From the NCBI GenBank assembly GCA_045637095.1, contig JAZTYX010000032.1, positions 1 to 11,109 on the forward strand: a DNA stretch of 11,109 nt, given 5' to 3'. Under the pieces are notes generated by a model. The model was not told where the DNA came from. It saw only the letters and a list, made by a program, of their open reading frames with translations, and ran no database searches. This DNA comes from UMGS1649 sp045637095 (GTDB lineage Bacteria; Bacillota; Clostridia; TANB77; CAG-465). This document shows positions 6,776 through 11,109 of the stretch, piece by piece. The translations under genes and the position numbers were made by a program. Positions within the stretch are counted from its first letter, which is position 1, and each line of letters starts with the position of its first letter.

Positions 6776-7441
6776 ATGAAAATGAGTTACGAAACAAAAG
6801 AAAAAATGGCAAATCAGCGGAAGGGAAGAGTAAAAGCATATTTTAATGCTTACGGCATTGGCTCTAAGGTTTATCTTATGACTGAATGCAGCGCAAGAAA
6901 TCCGGAATGGGCATATGTCTTGCAGTACCATGAATACGAAGGAGAATATTACTATGTGCTTGGAAATGCACAAGGTGGAATTTTCCTTGGCAAGGTTGTA
7001 TATGACGGTTGCGCTGGTGTAATTAAGCTTACTAAGACAAGTAAGAAATACCAAAAGAACAAGACCGTTTTTGATGGCTGGATCAGAGAGGTGAAAAACA
7101 AACGCGCAAGAGATATCAGGGATTTTTATGAAAGCCATCTTCAAACATATCATGTGAAGAAGACTTCTTTTGTAAACCCTAATGAATATGTAGCGCTTGT
7201 TGATGAAAAGGGTAAAAAAGATCTCTTAAGGCTTATTCTTAAGAAGGAATTTGACGGTAAGTACTATTTCGTTTTGGAACGCTCCAAGAACGATTTCGTC
7301 GTTACCAAACTTGTATGGGCAGACGGATATATTCGAGCGGCATTGCTTTCTGAAAAGGAGCTTGCAGAGCATAAAGACGAATTTAATATCTGGCTTTATG
7401 AAGCAAAGAAAAAAGGAGAAAAGAAAGATATTTATGGTTAA
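6776..7441 (+). CDS. Unknown lysine-rich protein with two copies of a novel YYF-KV-FDxWI module (first gene of pair)
   Basis: No known family is recognised. The 221-residue product has no signal peptide or membrane segment, is rich in Lys and Tyr, and is predicted to be cytosolic. After a basic N-terminal helix (about 1-22) it holds two homologous units: residues 54-107, starting YEGEYYYVL and ending FDGWIREVK, and residues 159-211, starting FDGKYYFVL and ending FNIWLYEAK. Each unit reads as several short strands (YY-x-VL, then a GK[VL] or TK[VL] strand) followed by a Lys/Glu-rich helix ending in an F-[DN]-x-W-[IL] motif; about 20 residues before each unit look like another strand. The start at 6776 has AAGGAGAAAG (6761-6770); an upstream in-frame ATG at 6671 lies inside the previous terminator and is rejected. 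The gene overlaps the next one by eight bases. By hand count none of nine Ile codons is ATA, in contrast to mostly ATA in gatA. The fold suggests a binding module, but no ligand can be inferred. Confidence 0.85.
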   Translation: MKMSYETKEKMANQRKGRVKAYFNAYGIGSKVYLMTECSARNPEWAYVLQYHEYEGEYYYVLGNAQGGIFLGKVVYDGCAGVIKLTKTSKKYQKNKTVFDGWIREVKNKRARDIRDFYESHLQTYHVKKTSFVNPNEYVALVDEKGKKDLLRLILKKEFDGKYYFVLERSKNDFVVTKLVWADGYIRAALLSEKELAEHKDEFNIWLYEAKKKGEKKDIYG

Positions 7442-8051
7442 GAATAAACGGATGACTATAGCTAGAATGCGGGCTATGGAAAGAAGAAAAAGAGAAATTG
7501 CAACATACTACAGCGTATGGCATGTAGGTACGGAATTAACTATTGCTTTGGATAAGGAAAGAAAAGATTACTCCAGGTTTGTTATTGTTGCTAAGAATCA
7601 ATTAGGAGAGTCATATTATTTTCTCCTCCTTAGTAGGTATAACAGAATCTATTTAACTAAGGTTGTACACCTTGGTACAAAAGCCACTCTTTCTAAGATT
7701 GTTAAAACTTCTGAAGAGTACTTGAAAGATAAGGAAACTTTTGATGCATGGATAGCTAAGGCTAGAGAAGAAATTGAACTAGAGAAGAAAGAATACTTTG
7801 AATCAGAGTATAAGAAACATGAGCCGATAGCTGTAAGACCTTTGGTATATAAAGATGATGGTGTAACTCTGTATAAATTTATGGATAAACATAAGTTTAA
7901 CGGAGAATATTACTTTGTTGTGCGTACTCAAAATCACGAATATACCATAACCAAGGTGGCATACTATGCATTTGCAAAGCTTATTCTTCTTGATGAAAAA
8001 GAGCTTGAAAGAAACAAAGAGCGTTTTGATTCTTGGATTAGAGAAGCAAAG
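6935..8051 (+). repeat. Four protein-level copies of a 52-55 residue module
   Basis: Coding copies at 6935-7096, 7250-7408, 7602-7766 and 7896-8051. Shared pattern: G-E/K-x-Y-Y/F-x-V/L, seven to nine residues, T/G-K-V/L, about 12-17 residues, E or K-rich helix with K-x-x-F-D/N-x-W-I/L-x-E/K-A/V-K/R. The similarity is clear in protein but not obvious at the DNA level, so the duplications are old. Confidence 0.8.
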
Positions 8052-8069
8052 AGAAAACCTAAGAAGTAA
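7434..8069 (+). CDS. Unknown lysine-rich protein with two copies of the same module (second gene of pair)
   Basis: The product has 211 residues, is soluble, and is a paralog of the upstream protein. A very basic N-terminal helix (about 1-24, with RMRAMERRKR) precedes two units: residues 57-111, starting LGESYYFLL with TKVV and ending FDAWIAKAR, and residues 155-206, starting FNGEYYFVV with TKVA and ending FDSWIREAK. A Glu/Lys-rich linker (about 110-130) joins them. Unit 2 here resembles unit 2 of the upstream protein in length and in its LLDEKELERNK segment (LLSEKELAEHK there). That suggests the internal duplication came first and the whole gene was then duplicated. The start at 7434 gives an eight-base overlap with the previous gene; the AAAGGAGAA (7412-7420) lies unusually far upstream (about 15 bases), so translation probably depends on ribosomes arriving from the first gene. 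An in-frame ATG at 7452 has no SD. A longer frame open to 7251 lies inside the upstream gene and has no start signal. The gene is closed by a terminator at 8074. Confidence 0.83.
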   Translation: MVKNKRMTIARMRAMERRKREIATYYSVWHVGTELTIALDKERKDYSRFVIVAKNQLGESYYFLLLSRYNRIYLTKVVHLGTKATLSKIVKTSEEYLKDKETFDAWIAKAREEIELEKKEYFESEYKKHEPIAVRPLVYKDDGVTLYKFMDKHKFNGEYYFVVRTQNHEYTITKVAYYAFAKLILLDEKELERNKERFDSWIREAKRKPKK

Positions 8070-8073
8070 CTTA

Positions 8074-8103
8074 AACAAAGCGGGAGAAATCCCGCTTTGT
8101 TTT
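8074..8103 (+). terminator. Intrinsic terminator of the module-repeat pair
   Basis: Twelve-base perfect stem AACAAAGCGGGA / TCCCGCTTTGTT around a GAAA tetraloop, then T residues ending TTTTG. The stem core matches that of the terminator at 8423-8449. Confidence 0.88.
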
Positions 8104-8115
8104 GCAATTAAGCAT

Positions 8116-8143
8116 TTGAAAAAAACAATATATATGGTATAAT
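8116..8143 (+). promoter_or_regulatory. Promoter of the 68-residue orphan gene
   Basis: TTGAAA at 8116-8121, 16 bases, TATAAT at 8138-8143 with TGG in front. The leader is about 60 bases. Confidence 0.65.
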
Positions 8144-8163
8144 AGTTAAGAACAATATAGCAG

Positions 8164-8185
8164 TAAAGATATAACAATATCTTTA
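8164..8185 (+). promoter_or_regulatory. Leader hairpin or operator in the 5' untranslated region
   Basis: Perfect nine-base inverted repeat TAAAGATAT / ATATCTTTA around AACA, between the -10 and the SD. There is no T run after it, so it is not a terminator. It could be an operator for a dimeric repressor or an RNA element acting on stability or translation. Confidence 0.45.
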
Positions 8186-8209
8186 AATTTAATGCACAAG
8201 GGGTATAGC

Positions 8210-8416
8210 ATGAAATTTTTAACTAACGACGAGAAGCAAAGAATAGCACGGTCGGGAAGAGTAATTCAATCGTACACGGAAAGAAACTACGAAGGAAATC
8301 CTAAAAAGTCTTACCAAGTAAAAGTGGTAAACTATGATTTCAAACTCTATTGGGTTGAAACAATAAGGGAAGAAGGAAAAGAAGCCATAGTAGTTGATGT
8401 GTATGCGTTAGATTAA
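8210..8416 (+). CDS. Orphan small protein, 68 residues
   Basis: I recognise no family. From ATG at 8210 (AAGGGG at 8198-8203, six bases upstream) the product has 68 residues, no membrane segment, and a charged composition. A helix-like, basic N-terminus (NDEKQRIARSGRV) is followed by probable strands (SYQVKVVNY, KLYWVETI, AIVVDVYAL), so a small beta-rich domain is plausible. An in-frame ATG at 8192 would add six residues but has no SD. The N-terminal E-K...R-x-G-R-V pattern faintly resembles the N-terminus of the protein from 6776 (EKMANQRKGRV). That could mean a distant or reduced relative, but six matches in 15 residues is not proof. The gene is monocistronic, with its own promoter and terminator, and lies between the module-repeat pair and the perR operon. 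The tidy SD, promoter and terminator argue that it is expressed. Confidence 0.75.
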   Translation: MKFLTNDEKQRIARSGRVIQSYTERNYEGNPKKSYQVKVVNYDFKLYWVETIREEGKEAIVVDVYALD

Positions 8417-8422
8417 TTTTAT

Positions 8423-8449
8423 AAAAGCGGGATTTTTATCCCGCTTTTT
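8423..8449 (+). terminator. Intrinsic terminator of the 68-residue orphan gene
   Basis: Eleven-base perfect stem AAAAGCGGGAT / ATCCCGCTTTT with loop TTTT, merging into a T run. Confidence 0.88.
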
Positions 8450-8496
8450 CGTTGCAAAAAATAAATAAAAAATTAATATTTTTTCTAAAAAAGCTC

Positions 8497-8524
8497 TTGC
8501 TAAATTCTAAAAATGTGGTAAAAT
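8497..8524 (+). promoter_or_regulatory. Promoter of the perR-rbr operon
   Basis: TTGCTA at 8497-8502, 16 bases, TAAAAT at 8519-8524 preceded by TGG. The 45 bases before the -35 are almost pure A/T with A and T runs and could act as an UP element. Confidence 0.6.
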
Positions 8525-8534
8525 ATATTTGTAT

Positions 8535-8557
8535 TAAATAGTAATCGTTACTATTTA
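8535..8557 (+). promoter_or_regulatory. Palindromic operator, probable PerR box
   Basis: Perfect ten-base inverted repeat, left arm TAAATAGTAA, spacer TCG, right arm TTACTATTTA, beginning 11 bases after the -10 and ending at the first A of the SD. Read as a 7-1-7 site its core is TAGTAAT, C, GTTACTA; the left half agrees at five of seven positions with the Bacillus PerR/Fur-type half site TTATAAT. Its place at the transcript start fits repression by the product of the first gene, a Fur-family regulator. Confidence 0.7.
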
Positions 8558-8567
8558 GGAGGTAATC

Positions 8568-8930
8568 TTGAGAAGTTCTAAACAAAGAGATTTGGTTTGT
8601 GAAATAGTTAATTTAAGCTGTTCACATCCAACTGCTGAAGAAATTTATGAAATTTCCAGGCAGCAAATTCCAAATATTTCTCTAGGTACTGTTTATCGTA
8701 ATCTTAATACATTAGTTATTGAGAAACTAATAAGAAAGATTAAAGTTGATGAGACACATTATAGATATGATCACAACAAAGATAAACATGCTCACTTTAT
8801 ATGTACTAAATGTAGTAATATAATTGACCTACCAGAGAATATGTTAAAAGTAGTGGAAGAATTCGATGGAAATAAAGTGACGGATATAGATTTATCGCTC
8901 ACTGGAATTTGTAAGGATTGCTTAAATTAA
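8568..8930 (+). CDS. perR: Fur-family peroxide-sensing repressor, PerR type
   Basis: PerR binds Fe(II) or Mn(II) and represses oxidative-stress genes until peroxide oxidises its metal-binding histidines. The frame starts at TTG (8568), six bases after GGAGG. Winged-helix domain: HPTAEEIYEISR (20-31) and the recognition segment PNISLGTVYRNLNTL (35-49). Metal ligands expected for B. subtilis PerR (H37, D85, H91, H93, D104) appear as H20, D68, H74, H76 and D87, all with the same offset of 17. The structural zinc pairs are C79/C82 and C115/C118. At 120 residues it is shorter than usual: it begins directly at the S-K-Q-R segment, lacking about 17 N-terminal residues, and has four fewer residues before the last Cys pair. 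Rubrerythrin follows after 13 bases, an arrangement known for clostridial PerR. A perfect palindrome overlaps the leader, pointing to autoregulation. Fur or Zur are alternatives, but both Asp ligands favour PerR. Confidence 0.85.
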   Translation: MRSSKQRDLVCEIVNLSCSHPTAEEIYEISRQQIPNISLGTVYRNLNTLVIEKLIRKIKVDETHYRYDHNKDKHAHFICTKCSNIIDLPENMLKVVEEFDGNKVTDIDLSLTGICKDCLN

Positions 8931-8943
8931 GGAGGATATTAAA

Positions 8944-9483
8944 ATGGATTTAAAAGGATCAAAAACAGAGGCTAATTTAATGGCAGCATTTGCTGGTGAG
9001 TCTCAAGCAAGAAACAAGTACACATACTATGCTTCAAAAGCTAAAAAAGAAGGTTATGAACAAATAGCAGCTATATTTACTGAAACTGCTGAAAACGAAA
9101 AAGAACATGCTAAAATGTGGTTCAAGTTATTACATGATGGTTCAGTGCCAGATACAATGACTAACTTAAAAGATGCAGCTGCTGGTGAAAACTATGAATG
9201 GACAGATATGTATGCTTCATTTGCTGAAACTGCAAGAGAAGAAGGTTTCACAAGAATTGCTTATCTTTTTGAAGCTGTTGGTAAAATAGAAAAGGAACAC
9301 GAAGAAAGATATAGAAAACTAGTACAAAATATTGAAGAAGGAAAAGTATTTGAATACGGAGATATTAAAGTTTGGAAATGTAGAAATTGTGGACACATCC
9401 ACGTAGCATTAAAAGCTCCAGAAGTATGTCCAGTATGCGATCATCCAAAAGCATATTTTGAACTAAAAGCAGAAAATTATTAA
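8944..9483 (+). CDS. rbr: Rubrerythrin (NAD(P)H-linked peroxidase of anaerobes)
   Basis: Rubrerythrin reduces hydrogen peroxide to water in the cytosol, taking electrons through its rubredoxin domain. The 179-residue product has the classic order: a four-helix ferritin-like diiron domain (about 1-135) and a C-terminal rubredoxin-like FeS4 domain (about 142-175). Diiron ligands in view are E19, the E52-x-x-H55 motif, E95, an E in the AREE segment near 98-100, and E116-x-x-H119. The rubredoxin cysteines are C146 and C149 (CRNCGH) and C162 and C165 (CPVC). The SD AAGGAGG overlaps the perR stop codon, so the two genes form one operon and rbr is probably induced when PerR leaves the palindrome at 8535. 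A terminator follows directly. Codon use is of the highly expressed A/T-ending kind. Confidence 0.96.
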   Translation: MDLKGSKTEANLMAAFAGESQARNKYTYYASKAKKEGYEQIAAIFTETAENEKEHAKMWFKLLHDGSVPDTMTNLKDAAAGENYEWTDMYASFAETAREEGFTRIAYLFEAVGKIEKEHEERYRKLVQNIEEGKVFEYGDIKVWKCRNCGHIHVALKAPEVCPVCDHPKAYFELKAENY

Positions 9484-9489
9484 TAATGT

Positions 9490-9518
9490 AGAACACGCCT
9501 TATGGCGTGTTCTTTATT
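9490..9518 (+). terminator. Intrinsic terminator of perR-rbr
   Basis: Ten-base perfect stem AGAACACGCC / GGCGTGTTCT, loop TTAT, then TTATT. The next promoter's -35 (TTGACA) starts in its tail. Confidence 0.88.
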
Positions 9519-9546
9519 GACAAAAAAACATATAATATAGTAGAAT
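9517..9546 (+). promoter_or_regulatory. Promoter of the pyrophosphatase gene
   Basis: Consensus TTGACA at 9517-9522 with TAGAAT at 9541-9546, spacing 18. There is no TG extension, unlike most promoters in this window. Confidence 0.5.
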
Positions 9547-9579
9547 ATACGTGTAAATTAACATAAAAGGAGAAATTTA

Positions 9580-11109
9580 ATGAGAAATACAACATATGTT
9601 TTTGGTCATAGAAGACCAGATACAGATTCGGTAGCGGCATCAATAGCATTATCTTATCTAAAGAACACAAGAGGGCATAATACAACACCAGTGATACTAG
9701 ATCATTTAAATAAAGAAACAGAGTTTGTATTAGATTATTTTAATATAAAAGAACCAGAATTCTTAAATGACGTTAAGTTAAGAATAGAAGATATAGATTA
9801 CTATAAAGATTGTTTTGTAGAAGATACAGATAGTATAAAAAAAGCATACGAAGAGATAATTAAACAAAGTATAACAGGTATACCTATTGTAAATAAGAGA
9901 CAACAATTACTGGGGCTTATTACAATGAAAATGATAGCACATGAGCTTATATCTGGAGACTTCACAAACCTTACAACATCTTACGACAACTTGCTTGAAA
10001 CACTAGAAGGTAAAGAAATTCTAAGATTTGATGATGAAATACACGGTGAAATTTATGCAGCAGCATTTAGAAGTACAACTATACTAAATTCTGTTGAACT
10101 AAATAACAACCATATAGTTATAGTTGGAGACAGACATAGCGTTATAGAATATGCGATAGAAAATAAAGTTAAATTGCTAATAATAGTTGGTGGAAGAGAA
10201 GTAAAAACAAAACATTTAGAAATGGCTAAGAAAAACAAAGTAAATATTATTAGTACAAATTTAGATACATTCCACACAACAAAGATGATAGGTCTAAGTA
10301 GCTATGTTAAAAATCTTTTAACTAGAGCAAGAATTGAAAGAATAAAAGATACAGATTATTTAGATACATTTATGGAATTAAGTAGTAAACAACGATATAA
10401 CAACTATCCAGTTGTAAACTCTAAAAATAAATGTTTAGGTTTAATAAGGGTAACAGATATTAAACAAATAAACAGAAAGAAAGTTATTCTTGTAGATCAT
10501 AATGAGTTAGATCAAAGTGCTATAGGACTTAAGGAAGCAGAAATAGTAGAAATAGTAGATCACCATAAGATAGGAGATTTAAGTACAAATGTACCTATTA
10601 ACTTTAGAAATATGAATGTTGGTAGTACAAGTACAATTATATATAATATGTATTTGGAAACAGGTACTGAAATACCAATGGATATGGCCGGGTTAATGTT
10701 ATCTGGAATTATATCAGATACACTTAAGTTTACATCGCCAACTACTACAGAAAGAGATAGAGTTGCAGCTATAGATCTTGCGAGAATAGCAGAATTAGAT
10801 ATAGATACATATGCAACTAGAATGTTCAAAGAAGGAACAAAATTAGATGGTAAAACTGTAGAAGAAGTAATAACAGCGGATATGAAGATATTCCCAATAG
10901 AGAAAGAAAAAGTTGCGGTATCTCAAGTGCTTACATTAAACTCTGAAGAAATACTAGATAAGAAGGATGAGTATATAGCAGCATTTGAAGAAATACTTAA
11001 AGATAGAAGATATTCTATGGGAATAATGTGTTTAACAGATATAATTGCAAACGGTTCATATATATTATATGATTCATACAATGAAGAAAGAATAAAAGAA
11101 GCATTAGGC
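9580..11109 (+). CDS. ppaC: Manganese-dependent inorganic pyrophosphatase, family II, with CBS-DRTGG-CBS insert (3' end outside window)
   Basis: The enzyme hydrolyses pyrophosphate to phosphate, driving biosynthesis forward. Visible are 510 residues with no stop before the edge. DHH catalytic domain: GHRRPDTDS (9-17, ligands H10, D14, D16), LVDHNE (304-309, D306), VDHH (326-329) and ISDT (D380). DHHA2 domain from about 410, with KTVEEV and TADMK. Between about residues 75 and 298 sits the regulatory insert: CBS 1 (about 83-125), a DRTGG domain (about 150-235) and CBS 2 (about 255-297). In this subfamily, CBS motifs bind AMP/ADP (inhibiting) or ATP, and DRTGG forms respond to diadenosine polyphosphates. 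The DRTGG signature here has D184-R185 but V203-G204-G205 in place of T-G-G. The C-terminal substrate-binding S-R-K/R-x-Q-type motif lies beyond the window, about 30-50 residues on by family length. The start at 9580 has AAAAGGAGA (9565-9573) upstream. Confidence 0.93.
   Translation, partial: MRNTTYVFGHRRPDTDSVAASIALSYLKNTRGHNTTPVILDHLNKETEFVLDYFNIKEPEFLNDVKLRIEDIDYYKDCFVEDTDSIKKAYEEIIKQSITGIPIVNKRQQLLGLITMKMIAHELISGDFTNLTTSYDNLLETLEGKEILRFDDEIHGEIYAAAFRSTTILNSVELNNNHIVIVGDRHSVIEYAIENKVKLLIIVGGREVKTKHLEMAKKNKVNIISTNLDTFHTTKMIGLSSYVKNLLTRARIERIKDTDYLDTFMELSSKQRYNNYPVVNSKNKCLGLIRVTDIKQINRKKVILVDHNELDQSAIGLKEAEIVEIVDHHKIGDLSTNVPINFRNMNVGSTSTIIYNMYLETGTEIPMDMAGLMLSGIISDTLKFTSPTTTERDRVAAIDLARIAELDIDTYATRMFKEGTKLDGKTVEEVITADMKIFPIEKEKVAVSQVLTLNSEEILDKKDEYIAAFEEILKDRRYSMGIMCLTDIIANGSYILYDSYNEERIKEALG

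Noticed and set aside
8164..8185. Transcription terminator in the leader of the 68-residue gene
   Set aside because: The hairpin is all A/T except one pair and has no T tail; it was kept only as a possible operator or RNA element.
1..11109. CRISPR array, transposon ends, integrase or attachment site linked to the orphan genes
   Set aside because: Read for regularly spaced repeats, transposase-like proteins and tRNA fragments; none seen. The only repeats are terminator stems and the protein-level modules.

Overview
The window looks like a stretch of chromosome from a low-G+C anaerobic Firmicute, most likely an uncultivated Clostridia-type gut lineage. Three things suggest this: strong A+T bias with AGA and ATA codons dominating the housekeeping genes, GGAGG-type Shine-Dalgarno (SD) sequences before nearly every gene, and an anaerobe-style PerR-rubrerythrin pair next to a family II (Mn-dependent) CBS/DRTGG pyrophosphatase. 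All genes read on the + strand. There is no tRNA, rRNA, insertion sequence, CRISPR array or gene-free stretch over 300 bases.

Layout. 1-401 is the C-terminal end of recO, closed by a terminator. 454-1566 holds two separately transcribed genes (536-964 and 1104-1517) for small two-helix membrane proteins that are gap-free paralogs of each other. 1594-6693 is a translation-quality operon, gatC-gatA-proS-gatB, in which prolyl-tRNA synthetase sits between the GatA and GatB subunits of the tRNA-dependent amidotransferase. 6692-8103 holds two overlapping genes for soluble, lysine-rich proteins, each with two copies of the same unrecognised module, so four copies in all. 8116-8449 is a monocistronic gene for a 68-residue orphan protein with a hairpin in its leader. 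8497-9518 is a perR-like regulator and rubrerythrin operon with a perfect palindromic operator between the -10 and the SD. 9517-11109 starts a CBS-DRTGG-CBS inorganic pyrophosphatase cut by the window edge.

The known genes serve aminoacyl-tRNA formation and correction (GatCAB, ProRS), pyrophosphate removal (PpaC), peroxide defence (PerR, Rbr) and recombination repair (RecO). The five orphan genes form promoter-gene-terminator cassettes placed between these conserved units. They use fewer ATA codons than the gat operon and match no family I recognise. The two paralogous sets (536-1517 and 6776-8069) are the most likely undescribed content. Nothing in the sequence shows what they do. All counts and alignments were made by hand.
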